A stretch of DNA of 64,000 bases from Flavobacteriales bacterium ALC-1. Its GTDB lineage: Bacteria; Bacteroidota; Bacteroidia; Flavobacteriales; Flavobacteriaceae. Position 1 is the first letter of the stretch; every line of letters begins with the position of its first letter. Shown here piece by piece: positions 18,876 through 27,873 of the stretch. The position numbers and the translations under genes were made by a program. The DNA is taken from positions 496,001 through 560,000 of the forward strand of contig ABHI01000002.1 of assembly GCA_000171875.1 (NCBI GenBank). The letters run 5' to 3'. The notes under the pieces were generated by a model. The model made no database searches. It was not told the DNA's origin and was given only the letters and a program-made list of their open reading frames with translations.

Positions 18876-20003
18876 TTAACTTAATTCATTTTTTAAGGCT
18901 TCAAAAAAACTATCAATGTGTTTTTTCTGAATAGTTAAAGGTGGAAGTATTCTAATTAAGTTTGGATTTTTTGCACCACCTGTAAATATCTGATGTTTAA
19001 AAATTAGCGTTTTCCTCAATTCTGAAATGGGAAAATCAAATTCTAAACCTAACATTAAGCCTCTTCCTTTAATCGCTTTTAGTTTCGGTAAGTCCTTAGT
19101 TTTTTCAAGAAAATAGTCTGAAATATCAGATGCATTTTGCATAAGGTTTTGGTCTTGAATAACATCTAAAACAGAAAGTGTTGCAGCACAAGCTAAGTGA
19201 TTGCCACCAAACGTAGTGCCTAACAATCCGAAAGAAGATTTTATTGATGGATGAATCAAAATACCTCCAACTGGAAACCCATTACCCATGCCTTTTGCAA
19301 TTGATATAATATCTGGCATAACACCGTGCTTTTGAAATGCAAAGAAATCGCCAGTTCTCCCAAAACCAGACTGCACTTCATCTGCAATTAAAAGCGTTTC
19401 GTAATGTTTGCAAAGCTTGCTTACACTCTGAAAAAAATCAGTAGTTACTTCATTTAATCCGCCAATACCTTGAATCGTTTCAATAATTACAGCACAAACA
19501 TCATCATATTCTAGCAGTCTATTTAAACCTTCTAAATCACCAAATTCCAAAAATTCCACACGTTGTTGCGCATTTATTGGTGCAATAATTTTTGCATTGT
19601 CTGTCGCTGCAACTGCGGCAGATGTACGACCATGAAACCCATTTTTAAACGCAATTATTTTTTTCTTCTGTGTGTGAAACGAAGCCAGTTTCAATGCATT
19701 TTCATTAGCTTCCGCACCAGAATTACATAAAAACAATTGATAGTCTTTACAGCCCGATAGGTCTTCTAGTTTATCTGCTAATTGAGTTTGCAATGGATTT
19801 TGAATAGCATTACTATAAAAGCCTAGCTTTTCAACTTGACAAGATATAGCTGATATATATTTTGGGTGTGAATGTCCAATAGAAATCACAGCATGTCCTC
19901 CGTAGAGATCTAGATATTCTATGTCTTTATCATCATAAACATAAACGTCTTTGGCGCTTACAGGTGTGACATCGTATAAAGGGTAAACATTGAATAAACT
20001 CAT
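18876..20003 (-). CDS. argD: Acylornithine aminotransferase
   Basis: A 375-residue class III PLP aminotransferase that makes N-acylornithine from the semialdehyde with glutamate as donor. The PLP lysine is K237 in SIAKGMGNGFP; IADEVQSGFGRTG (residues 207-218) holds the PLP-ring aspartate. Its start overlaps the proC stop by four bases. The position between proC and argF' supports ArgD over a general 4-aminobutyrate aminotransferase. Confidence 0.93.
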   Translation of the reverse strand: MSLFNVYPLYDVTPVSAKDVYVYDDKDIEYLDLYGGHAVISIGHSHPKYISAISCQVEKLGFYSNAIQNPLQTQLADKLEDLSGCKDYQLFLCNSGAEANENALKLASFHTQKKKIIAFKNGFHGRTSAAVAATDNAKIIAPINAQQRVEFLEFGDLEGLNRLLEYDDVCAVIIETIQGIGGLNEVTTDFFQSVSKLCKHYETLLIADEVQSGFGRTGDFFAFQKHGVMPDIISIAKGMGNGFPVGGILIHPSIKSSFGLLGTTFGGNHLACAATLSVLDVIQDQNLMQNASDISDYFLEKTKDLPKLKAIKGRGLMLGLEFDFPISELRKTLIFKHQIFTGGAKNPNLIRILPPLTIQKKHIDSFFEALKNELS

Positions 20004-20800
20004 ATCTGTTCTTCTTTAATGGTGTTAATTTTATTAAACGAAGCGACCATACCTTGGATTAAAGATGAACTTAAGCCTTTATGTTCCATGTGGTTTAGAC
20101 CAGTTATGGTACACCCTTTTGGTGTTGTTACTCTATCTATTTCTTCCTCAGGATGGTCACCATTTGTAATGAGTAAATTAGCTGCGCCTTCTGAGGTATA
20201 CATGGCTAATTCTTGTGCTTCTTTGGCATCAAAGCCTAACTGTATTGCAGCTTGTGTAGTTGCTCTTATTAATCGCATCCAGAACGCTATTCCACTAGCA
20301 CAAACTACAGTTGCAGCTTGCATTTGTGATTCAGGAATCGCTAGAGTATGACCTAATCTATTAAAAATAGCCTCCGCAATTTTAATGCGCTTTTTGCCTT
20401 TTTCATTGCTACATAAACAGGTCATAGATTTACCTACAGCTATAGCTGTATTTGGCATGGCTCTAATAATAAACTGATCACTACTTACTTGAGACTCAAT
20501 CTTTGGAATTAAATAACCTGTAATGGTTGAAATCAGCACATGATTTTCGTTTAGATATGGCTTTACCTCATTTAATATCTGTTCAAAATGTGCTGGTTGT
20601 ACGGCAAAAATTAAAATGTCCGATTTTTTAACAGCTTCAATATTATCAGTAGTCAATACCACATTATTGTAACCTTCAAATTCTTGAATGCCACTCAAGT
20701 TTCTTTTGGTGAGGTACAATGTAGTTATGGCATTATTGGTAATCAATCCTTTTGCGATTGACTGACCTAAGTTTCCTGTTCCTATAATTGCAATTTTCAT
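20000..20800 (-). CDS. proC: Pyrroline-5-carboxylate reductase
   Basis: A 266-residue enzyme that reduces pyrroline-5-carboxylate to proline. An N-terminal Rossmann motif IAIIGTGNLGQSIAKGL is followed by RAMPNTAIAVGKS, and the C-terminal helical domain carries the conserved TTPKGCTITGLN block, where many homologues read TSPGGTT. It is placed between argC and argD and overlaps argD by four bases. That links proline and arginine synthesis, both drawing on glutamate semialdehyde chemistry, under one control region. Confidence 0.92.
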   Translation of the reverse strand: MKIAIIGTGNLGQSIAKGLITNNAITTLYLTKRNLSGIQEFEGYNNVVLTTDNIEAVKKSDILIFAVQPAHFEQILNEVKPYLNENHVLISTITGYLIPKIESQVSSDQFIIRAMPNTAIAVGKSMTCLCSNEKGKKRIKIAEAIFNRLGHTLAIPESQMQAATVVCASGIAFWMRLIRATTQAAIQLGFDAKEAQELAMYTSEGAANLLITNGDHPEEEIDRVTTPKGCTITGLNHMEHKGLSSSLIQGMVASFNKINTIKEEQI

Positions 20801-20820
20801 TTTGTCGTTTTTATTGTTTT

Positions 20821-21798
20821 TTAAAAGAAGTTAGCTTTAAGGTTTAAACCTTCAGTTTCCTCAAAATCAAAAGCTAAATTCATGTTTTGTACGGCTTGTC
20901 CAGATGCACCTTTTAAAAGGTTGTCTATAATGCTTGTAATCAACAATTTGTTATTGTGTTTATGAAGGTGAATGATGCACTTATTGGTATTTACGACTTG
21001 CTTTAAATGAATGTCTTCATCTGAAACAAATGTAAAATCAGCATCTTTATAATACGTTTTATAGAGTGATTTAGCGTCTTCAATTGAGCCTTCAAAGTTG
21101 GTATAAGCAGTTGCAAAAATTCCTCTTGAGAAGTTACCACGATTCGGCATGAAATTTATGTCTGAATTAAAATCACTTTGTAATTGATTAATCGTTTGAT
21201 TGATTTCGCCTAAGTGTTGATGTGTAAAAGCTTTGTAGTGCGAAAAGTTATTATCTCTCCATGTAAAATGTGTAGTCTTAGATAATGATGTTCCTGCACC
21301 AGTTGCACCTGTTACTGCATTAATATATATGTCTTCTTTGATTAATTTTGAATCAGCTAATGGTAATATTGCCAATTGAATAGCAGTAGCAAAACAACCT
21401 GGATTTGCGATGTGATTAGCCTCTTTAATAGCTTCTTTTTGTAACTCAGGTAAACCGTAAATAAATTCCTTTCCATCGAAAATTTTATCGGCTTCTAGTC
21501 TAAAATCATTACTTAAATCGATGATTTTTGTGTTTTCAGAAAATGTATTTTGCTCTAAAAATGATTTTGAATTGCCATGACCCAGGCACAAAAAAAGAAC
21601 ATTCACTTCAGAGTTAATTTCACTTGAAAATTCCAACTCAGTTGAACCAATTAAATCTTGATGTATCTTATATACTTTATTGCCAGCATTTGATGTACTG
21701 TATATAAAATCTATGGTCGTTTCTTTATGATTGATGAGTAATCTAATCAATTCCCCTGCTGTGTAACCAGCACCTCCTATAATTCCTGCTTTAATCAT
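20821..21798 (-). CDS. argC: N-acyl-gamma-glutamyl-phosphate reductase
   Basis: A 325-residue NADPH-dependent reductase making acylglutamate semialdehyde. The N-terminal IIGGAGYTAGELIRLL is the nucleotide site, and the catalytic cysteine is C135 in NPGCFATA. The C-terminal half has GNFSRGIFATAYT and the ASGQAVQNMNL substrate-binding stretch. It overlaps the argG stop by four bases and lies 20 bases before proC. Confidence 0.95.
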   Translation of the reverse strand: MIKAGIIGGAGYTAGELIRLLINHKETTIDFIYSTSNAGNKVYKIHQDLIGSTELEFSSEINSEVNVLFLCLGHGNSKSFLEQNTFSENTKIIDLSNDFRLEADKIFDGKEFIYGLPELQKEAIKEANHIANPGCFATAIQLAILPLADSKLIKEDIYINAVTGATGAGTSLSKTTHFTWRDNNFSHYKAFTHQHLGEINQTINQLQSDFNSDINFMPNRGNFSRGIFATAYTNFEGSIEDAKSLYKTYYKDADFTFVSDEDIHLKQVVNTNKCIIHLHKHNNKLLITSIIDNLLKGASGQAVQNMNLAFDFEETEGLNLKANFF

Positions 21799-22979
21799 AA
21801 CGTTGGATTTACTTGTTGATAGATTTTATTTTGATTGCCAATTATTTTAATGAACCCTTTAGCTTCTTCAGCTGTCCATCCTTTGTTTTCTTCTCCATAA
21901 CTTCCGAATTTCGCATTCATTAAATCGTATTGTGATGAAATTCCGTCTAAACAGAAATAGTATGGTTTTAAGGTAACAAATACGCTCCCTGTAACTTTAG
22001 ATTGGCTACTTTGTAAATAAGCTTCTATATCTCTAAGTACTGGGTCTAAATATTGACCTTCATGTAAATGCATACCATAAAAACTAGACAGATATTCTTT
22101 ATGCTGTAATTGCCATTTAGTTAATGTGTGTTTCTCTAATAAGTGGTGCGCTTTTATGGTAATTAATGCAGCTGCAGCTTCAAAACCTACTCGACCTTTA
22201 ATTCCAATAATTGTATCTCCTACATGAATATCTCTACCAATAGCATATTTTGATGCTATTTTATTAAGTTCTTCTATACAATGTTGAGGTTTGTCAATTT
22301 TACCATTCACAGCAATAAGCTCCCCTTTGTTAAAGTTTAATACAATCTTTTGCTCTCGCTCTTTTTTAATTTGAGAAGGATATGCCGTATCTGGCAATGG
22401 TAATTCTGAAGTCAAGGTTTCTTCACCACCAACACTAGTTCCCCAAAGCCCTTTGTTTATAGAATATTTAGCTTTATTCCAAAACATGTCAATCCCGTTT
22501 TCGATGAGGTAATCAATTTCTTCTTGTCGAGTTAATTTACCATCTCTAATAGGCGTTATAATTTTTATGTTTGGTGCCAAGGTTTGGAAAATCATATCAA
22601 ATCGTACTTGATCGTTTCCTGCTCCAGTACTACCATGCGCAATATATTTTGCATTAATACTTTTTGCATATTGAATAATCTCAATAGCCTGTATAATTCG
22701 TTCTGCACTTACCGATAGAGGATAAGTATTGTTTTTAAGTACATTTCCAAAAATTAAATACTTAATAACCTTATCATAATACGAAGCAATAGCATCAATG
22801 TTTTTGTAAGTTGAAACACCCATTTTATAGGCATTACTTTCTATAGTTTTAATTTCCTCTTGAGTAAAACCTCCTGTATTCACACTTACAGCATGAATAT
22901 CATAACCAGCTTTGCTCAAACTAACGGCACAGTACGATGTGTCTAAACCACCACTATATGCGATTACTAGTTTTTTCAT
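21795..22979 (-). CDS. argG: Argininosuccinate synthase
   Basis: A 394-residue ligase that joins citrulline and aspartate with ATP. The N-terminal PP-loop reads AYSGGLDTS (residues 8-16), and YIAHGSTGAGNDQVRFD (from about residue 112) is a strong family signature. It shares one base with the upstream acyltransferase gene and overlaps argC by four bases, so the whole front of the operon is translationally coupled. Confidence 0.96.
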   Translation of the reverse strand: MKKLVIAYSGGLDTSYCAVSLSKAGYDIHAVSVNTGGFTQEEIKTIESNAYKMGVSTYKNIDAIASYYDKVIKYLIFGNVLKNNTYPLSVSAERIIQAIEIIQYAKSINAKYIAHGSTGAGNDQVRFDMIFQTLAPNIKIITPIRDGKLTRQEEIDYLIENGIDMFWNKAKYSINKGLWGTSVGGEETLTSELPLPDTAYPSQIKKEREQKIVLNFNKGELIAVNGKIDKPQHCIEELNKIASKYAIGRDIHVGDTIIGIKGRVGFEAAAALITIKAHHLLEKHTLTKWQLQHKEYLSSFYGMHLHEGQYLDPVLRDIEAYLQSSQSKVTGSVFVTLKPYYFCLDGISSQYDLMNAKFGSYGEENKGWTAEEAKGFIKIIGNQNKIYQQVNPTL

Positions 22980-23602
22980 TATTTATTATCTTTTTTTAGA
23001 AACATGGATTGCTTAATGTTTTTCAATCTTGTCCATACTTTTTTGTCAATATTTTTCTCTCTTACTTTTACCTCTTCAGTTTTGTTAGGATCGTAAAGCA
23101 TACCAGTACATAAACACATTTTTTGTTCTGTTCTGGTTAAAACATCAAAATTTTTGCACGTTTGACAGCCTTTCCAAAACGATTGGTCATCCGTTAATTC
23201 TGAAAAGGTTACAGGTTTATAACCTAAATCACTATTCATTTTCATAACAGCTAAACCAGTTGTAATACTAAAGACTTTTGAATCTGGAAACTTGGCTCTT
23301 GAATGCTCAAAAATTACTTTCTTAATTTTTTTAGCAAGACCTTGATTCCTAAATTCAGGATGCACAATAAGACCAGAATTGGCAACAAATTTTCCATGTC
23401 CCCAAGCTTCGATATAACAAAACCCTGCGAATTTATTTTCTTCTAAAGCGATGACAGCATTTCCGTTTTCCATTTTTGAAATGATATATTCTGGTTGTCG
23501 TTTGGCAATACCTGTCCCTCTAACTTGAGCAGCTTCTTCAATAGTTTTACAGATGATATCTGCGTAAACTGTATGTGATTTGTCAGCAATAACAATTTTC
23601 AT
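22979..23602 (-). CDS. GNAT acyltransferase, probable first enzyme of arginine synthesis
   Basis: A 207-residue GNAT-fold protein. The acyl-CoA pyrophosphate loop is HPEFRNQGLAKKI (residues 81-93), preceded by the NSGLIV strand. The C-terminal third carries C146, C149, C163 and C165 in a CxxC...CxC arrangement that could bind a metal, a feature not found in classical ArgA. It is the first gene of the operon and no argA or argJ is present, so it probably acylates glutamate. Succinyl-CoA versus acetyl-CoA use is open; ArgF' Ser89 favours succinyl. Confidence 0.8.
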   Translation of the reverse strand: MKIVIADKSHTVYADIICKTIEEAAQVRGTGIAKRQPEYIISKMENGNAVIALEENKFAGFCYIEAWGHGKFVANSGLIVHPEFRNQGLAKKIKKVIFEHSRAKFPDSKVFSITTGLAVMKMNSDLGYKPVTFSELTDDQSFWKGCQTCKNFDVLTRTEQKMCLCTGMLYDPNKTEEVKVREKNIDKKVWTRLKNIKQSMFLKKDNK

Positions 23603-23639
23603 TGTAATTGAGTTTTAATTTAAAAATGTGTTTTGTGTA

Positions 23640-23735
23640 TTGAAAGCAGAACCGGACTCACCTAAGTTCTATAAATAGAAAGATACCCTTACGGGCGACG
23701 TGGGAAAAAGCGGCGTACAACACTATGATTATCTT
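23640..23735 (-). promoter_or_regulatory. Putative structured leader RNA of the arginine operon
   Basis: This segment is clearly richer in G+C than its surroundings. On the minus strand it can fold into CCC-GUAA-GGG with a GNRA tetraloop (23686-23695), UUCUA-UUUA-UAGAA (23667-23680), and a competing AGAAC/GUUCU stem (23648-23670). A 7-bp GUACAAC/GUUGUAC pairing joins 23715-23721 with 23777-23783 and encloses an AUUAUC/GAUAAU hairpin. I recognise no known riboswitch class. It begins about 40 bases upstream of the first gene, between the MAKRRR leader and the operon. Confidence 0.45.
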
Positions 23736-23834
23736 CTGGGATAATTATAGATTGAAAATGATATTTGAAATTTGAGTTGTACACAATAAAAAGATGAAAA
23801 TAAATATAGAATTTGTTGCTAAATAATAGTAGAA

Positions 23835-23855
23835 TTAGCGGCGGCGTTTTGCCAT
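23835..23855 (-). CDS. Arginine leader peptide MAKRRR
   Basis: A seven-codon reading frame, ATG GCA AAA followed by three CGC codons and TAA, lies 233 bases upstream of the arginine operon. CGC is GC-rich and stands out in this AT-rich spacer, and three in a row before a stop is the hallmark of an attenuation leader. An in-frame upstream ATG at 23906 would give a 23-residue version with three more arginines, but it coincides with the predicted transcription start. I see no clear terminator with a U-run after it, so the mechanism is unresolved. Confidence 0.55.
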   Translation of the reverse strand: MAKRRR

Positions 23856-23869
23856 ATTATGACCAGTGG

Positions 23870-23900
23870 GTCTTAGTGTTCTATATTTGTGTCTTAGTGT
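23870..23900. repeat. Direct repeat GTCTTAGTGT, 21 bp apart
   Basis: Two identical 10-mers lie at 23870-23879 and 23891-23900, spaced 21 bp, or two helical turns. They sit just downstream of the predicted promoter of the arginine operon and upstream of the leader peptide. They may be tandem binding sites or a small slippage duplication. Confidence 0.5.
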
Positions 23901-23910
23901 AAACATGTGG

Positions 23911-23940
23911 CTAAACTACGTATTAAATTGAAACCTGCAA
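23911..23940 (-). promoter_or_regulatory. Predicted promoter of the arginine operon
   Basis: On the minus strand a TTG (23938-23940) and TAGTTTAG (23911-23918) are separated by 19 bases. This matches the Bacteroidota -33/-7 arrangement TTG-N19-TAnnTTTG with one mismatch in the -7 box. Transcription would start near 23905, giving a leader of about 300 bases before the first gene. Confidence 0.5.
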
Positions 23941-23999
23941 TAGAGAAATTGTTCTTTTATGAAAAAATTACGAAATTCTAAAAAAACAACTTCTCTATT
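23939..23999 (-). terminator. Long stem-loop after gapN
   Basis: Fifteen-base arms at 23985-23999 and 23939-23953 pair completely in minus-strand RNA (one G-U pair), while the plus strand would have an A-C mismatch. The loop is 31 bases. No U-run follows, so it is an atypical terminator or an RNA-stabilising 3' structure. It sits 30 bases past the gapN stop and touches the arginine promoter. Confidence 0.45.
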
Positions 24000-24028
24000 A
24001 TAAATATCTTATTTTAAGGTTATTTTAT

Positions 24029-25630
24029 TTAAAGAATATAATCTGTGCTCACAAAATTTGAAGCTCTAGAATCCAATAATTCCTCCAAAATGGTATTATT
24101 ATAGTCGTTGTCTTTAGAGGCTAGGAATGTTCTTATAGAAAATGAACGTAAAGCATCATGTACACTTAATGTTGCAACTGCCGAATCTTTTCGACCTGTA
24201 AAAGGGTAAACATCTGGTCCGCGTTGACAAGAACTATTTAGGTTAACACGACAAACTAAATTTACTAAAGTATCAATTAATGGAGCTAGAGTTTTTATAT
24301 CCTTGCCAAACAGACTTACTTGTTGTCCGTAATTAGAAGCTGCCATATCATCTAAAGGTTGATCAATATCAGAAAATGGAATTACTGGAATTACTGGTCC
24401 AAATTGTTCTTCTTCATAAACACGCATATCTTTTGTAACAGGATATAATATCGCTGGGAAAATATAATTGTCTGTAGTTTCTCCACCTTTAGAATTCAAG
24501 ATACTAGCCCCTTTTTCTTTAGCGTCATCGATTAACTCTTGGATGTAAGCAGGTTTGTTTGGTTCTGGTAAAGGAGTCAATTTAGCACCTTCTTCCCAAG
24601 GATTCCCAAATTTTAAAGCATCAACCTTTTTAGAGAAACGTGTATTAAATTCGTCTACAATAGCTTCGTGTACATATAAGACTTTAAGTGCTGTACAACG
24701 CTGTCCATTAAAAGATAGGGTTCCAGCTAAGCATTCTTCAATGGTAAGATCTAAATCTGCATCTGGTAAAACAATTGCTGGATTTTTAGCTTCTAGACCA
24801 TAAACCATACGTAGCCTATTCTGTTTTGGGTGTAATGCTTGTAAAGCATTTGCTGAAGAGCTATGACCAATAAGGGCTAAGACATTTACTTTTCCTGTTT
24901 TCATTATTGGGGACGCAACAGCTCGACCTCGACCAAATAAAATATTAACGACACCTTTTGGAAAGCTTTCTTGGAAAGCTTCAATTAATGGTGCAATTAA
25001 GAGTACTCCAAATTTTGCTGGCTTGAAAATGGTTGTATTTCCCATAATCAAAGCAGGAATTAACAAACAAAACGTTTCATTAAGAGGATAGTTGTATGGT
25101 CCTAAGCATAGTACAACTCCTAATGGTCCTCTTCTAATATGCGCATGGATACCTGACTGCTTTTCAAACTTTGCACTATCACGATCCATTTGTTTGTAGT
25201 CTTCAATGGTGTCATAGATATATTCAACAGTTCTATCAAACTCTTTTTGTGCATCTGCATGCGTTTTACAAATTTCCCACATGATAAGTTTTACAACTTC
25301 TTCTCGCTTGGTCTTCATTTTTTCAACAAAGGTTTCCATGCAAGCAATACGATCTGCAACTTTCATAGTTGGCCATTCACCTTGACCTTTATCATAGGCA
25401 TTACAAGCAGCATCGAGTGCTAGTAGTGCTTCTTTTTCACCTAGGTCTGGTGTTGATCCTAAACGTGTTGGTTCTATATCTCCATTAGCATTGGCCGTGC
25501 GAATAGGTGAGAAGACATCGGCTGTAGTTCCTTTCCAATGTATCAATTCTCCGTTTACTAAATAATGCTCTTGCTCCAAAGTGTTTTCAATTTGAAATGC
25601 TTTTGGAATATCTGTGTTTAATTGACTCAT
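24029..25630 (-). CDS. gapN: NADP-dependent glyceraldehyde-3-phosphate dehydrogenase (GapN-type ALDH)
   Basis: A 533-residue aldehyde dehydrogenase superfamily protein. The catalytic cysteine is C312 in [10 protein letters not shown] and the general base is E280 in [11 protein letters not shown]; these two blocks resemble non-phosphorylating GapN more than other ALDH families. Such enzymes oxidise glyceraldehyde-3-phosphate to 3-phosphoglycerate with NADPH formation. It starts 11 bases after thrC and so probably ends the ilv-thr operon, where NADPH demand is high. A different aldehyde substrate remains possible. Confidence 0.85.
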   Translation of the reverse strand: MSQLNTDIPKAFQIENTLEQEHYLVNGELIHWKGTTADVFSPIRTANANGDIEPTRLGSTPDLGEKEALLALDAACNAYDKGQGEWPTMKVADRIACMETFVEKMKTKREEVVKLIMWEICKTHADAQKEFDRTVEYIYDTIEDYKQMDRDSAKFEKQSGIHAHIRRGPLGVVLCLGPYNYPLNETFCLLIPALIMGNTTIFKPAKFGVLLIAPLIEAFQESFPKGVVNILFGRGRAVASPIMKTGKVNVLALIGHSSSANALQALHPKQNRLRMVYGLEAKNPAIVLPDADLDLTIEECLAGTLSFNGQRCTALKVLYVHEAIVDEFNTRFSKKVDALKFGNPWEEGAKLTPLPEPNKPAYIQELIDDAKEKGASILNSKGGETTDNYIFPAILYPVTKDMRVYEEEQFGPVIPVIPFSDIDQPLDDMAASNYGQQVSLFGKDIKTLAPLIDTLVNLVCRVNLNSSCQRGPDVYPFTGRKDSAVATLSVHDALRSFSIRTFLASKDNDYNNTILEELLDSRASNFVSTDYIL

Positions 25631-25641
25631 AATATTTGATT

Positions 25642-26937
25642 TTAAGCGAGTAAGTAACTTTTTAACTGCTTATAGTTTGAGATTTTTATACTCTCTTTTT
25701 GTTTGTCTAATACCTGTTCTATTTGAACTGGAATTTCTATTTTTTTAGCAATATGCTTAGGCATTACTGGTAAAAACTTTATTGGATGTGCAGTTTCTAA
25801 AAACACACCTTGTATTTGATTTTCTTTTTTGAGATATGCTTTTAAAGCTAAATAACCTATGGCACCATGTGGATCTGCAATGTAATCGTTGTTAGCGAAA
25901 AGTGATTCTACAGCATTTGTCGTTTCAGTATCAGTATAACTATAACCTGATAGATTTAACCTTAGCGTTTCTATATCATTATTGTGTAATTCTTGAATAC
26001 GAATAAAATTACTTGGTGCTCCAACATCCATAGCATTAGATATAGTTTGCACGGAAGGTTTTGTGCTATATAGTCCTGTATTAAGATATTCTGGTATGAT
26101 GTTATTTGCGTTAGTTCCTGTAACAAAATGATGAACAGGTAATCCTAGTTTTTGAGCCATCATTCCAGCGCAGATATTCCCATAATTTCCACTTGGTACA
26201 GAAAATACTAGCTTCTTATTAGAAGATTTTAATGCTTTATAAGCAAAAAAGAAATAAAACATCTGCGGTAACCAACGTGCAATATTTATTGAGTTTGCTG
26301 AGGTCAATTGTCTTTTACCATGATAATCTTCGTCTAAAAAAGCTTCCTTTACCATCGTTTGGCAGTCATCAAAAGTGCCATCTACTTCTAAGGCTGTAAT
26401 ATTTTGTCCGAGTGTAGTGAGTTGTTTTTCTTGTATATCACTGACTTTACCACTTGGGTAAAGAATGGTAACATCCACACCATCTACACCTAAAAACCCA
26501 TTAGCTACAGCACCTCCTGTATCACCAGAAGTTGCCACTAAAACAGTTACATCTTGGTCCGTTTTGTCTTTATTAAAGTAGCCCAAACACCTAGCCATAA
26601 AACGTGCTCCAACATCTTTAAAAGCCATAGTTGGACCATGATATAATTCTAAGGCAGCAATATTTTCTTCAACAGTAACAATAGGAAAATCAAAACTTAG
26701 CACATCAGTTAAAATGGCTTTTAAATTAGCTTTAGGAATTTCATCACCAACAAATTGTTTAATGGCTTCATAAGCTATTGTAATATTATCTAGGTTTTCA
26801 ATAGTTTGAAAAAAAGTATCTGGTAGCGCTTTTATTTCCTTTGGGAAATATAAACCTCTATCCGGAGCTAATCCTTTTATTACGGCTTCTTTAAAAGAAA
26901 CTTCTGGTGCGTTATGATTTAAACTGAAATACTTCAA
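25642..26937 (-). CDS. thrC: Threonine synthase
   Basis: A 431-residue PLP enzyme converting O-phosphohomoserine to threonine. The PLP lysine is K107 in [27 protein letters not shown] and [17 protein letters not shown] are the phosphate-binding and cofactor blocks. Length matches the E. coli-type threonine synthases. It lies 11 bases after thrB. Confidence 0.96.
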   Translation of the reverse strand: MKYFSLNHNAPEVSFKEAVIKGLAPDRGLYFPKEIKALPDTFFQTIENLDNITIAYEAIKQFVGDEIPKANLKAILTDVLSFDFPIVTVEENIAALELYHGPTMAFKDVGARFMARCLGYFNKDKTDQDVTVLVATSGDTGGAVANGFLGVDGVDVTILYPSGKVSDIQEKQLTTLGQNITALEVDGTFDDCQTMVKEAFLDEDYHGKRQLTSANSINIARWLPQMFYFFFAYKALKSSNKKLVFSVPSGNYGNICAGMMAQKLGLPVHHFVTGTNANNIIPEYLNTGLYSTKPSVQTISNAMDVGAPSNFIRIQELHNNDIETLRLNLSGYSYTDTETTNAVESLFANNDYIADPHGAIGYLALKAYLKKENQIQGVFLETAHPIKFLPVMPKHIAKKIEIPVQIEQVLDKQKESIKISNYKQLKSYLLA

Positions 26938-26948
26938 TTGATTTTTAT

Positions 26949-27869
26949 TTATATGATTTTAGCGCCTTCTGCACTAATTTTAGATACATAGATGTTATAA
27001 GCAATTCCTGCATATTTATATACACTATCCATTACTTCTGCAACTTTTTCTGCTACATCTTTATTTTTACTTAATGCAAAAATTGATGGCCCAGAACCAG
27101 ATATGCCAGCACCTAAAGCACCATTTTTAATAGCTGCACTTTTAACAACATCAAAATAGGGAATAAGATGTTTTCTCTGTGGCTCTGCTATATAATCTAC
27201 TAAGGATCGACTTATTAAATCAAAATCATTAGTGTGTAAACCACTTATTAAGCCACCAACATTTGCCCATTGTGCAACTGCTGTTTTAACTGGTATATTT
27301 TGAGGTACGACTTTACGAGCATCCTCAGTTTTAATTTCTATTTGTGGATGAATTACGGTCACCATTAATTCTGATGGTGATGGAATTTCTACAATATCTA
27401 AAGGCTCATAATTACGAACTAAAATAAAACCTCCATAAATAGCAGCTGCAACATTATCGGCAATTGCCGAACCACACGCAACCATTTCACCTTGCATGGC
27501 GAATTTTGTCAGTTCTACATTAGAATATTTGTTGTCTAGCAATTGGTTGACTGCAAATGCAGTACCTGAAGCACTTGCTGCACTACTTCCTAAACCACTT
27601 CCAGGTATAAATTTTTTATAAATTTTAATATCTAAACCAAAATTTGCATTACTATCAGTTAATATTAATTGCGCAACAACTCCTGCTACATTTTTATCAG
27701 CCTCAAATGGTATATCAGCACCTTCAATTTTTGAAATATTTATACCTTTAGATTCAGTTTTTGTAAATACCATCTCATCTCCGAGGGCTTGTAACGCAAA
27801 TCCCATAGCATCATATCCACAGGATACATTGGCAACAGTCGCAGGTGCAAAAATTTTGACTTGATTCAT
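26949..27869 (-). CDS. thrB: Homoserine kinase
   Basis: A 306-residue GHMP kinase that phosphorylates homoserine. The ATP loop is IPGSGLGSSAASASGTAFA near residue 90, and the C-terminal motif GALGAGISGSGPSIFAL lies near residue 253. It is four bases downstream of thrA and 11 bases upstream of thrC. Confidence 0.96.
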   Translation of the reverse strand: MNQVKIFAPATVANVSCGYDAMGFALQALGDEMVFTKTESKGINISKIEGADIPFEADKNVAGVVAQLILTDSNANFGLDIKIYKKFIPGSGLGSSAASASGTAFAVNQLLDNKYSNVELTKFAMQGEMVACGSAIADNVAAAIYGGFILVRNYEPLDIVEIPSPSELMVTVIHPQIEIKTEDARKVVPQNIPVKTAVAQWANVGGLISGLHTNDFDLISRSLVDYIAEPQRKHLIPYFDVVKSAAIKNGALGAGISGSGPSIFALSKNKDVAEKVAEVMDSVYKYAGIAYNIYVSKISAEGAKII

Positions 27870-27873
27870 TTTT

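Noticed and set aside
23640..23735. Known riboswitch (cobalamin, TPP, SAM, lysine, glycine) or SRP/RNase P RNA in the arginine leader
   Set aside because: None of the characteristic conserved boxes of these classes could be found; only generic hairpins are visible.
23835..23906. Longer 23-residue arginine leader starting at 23906
   Set aside because: The ATG falls at the predicted transcription start and most added residues are not arginine; the seven-codon version is simpler, though the long form is not excluded.
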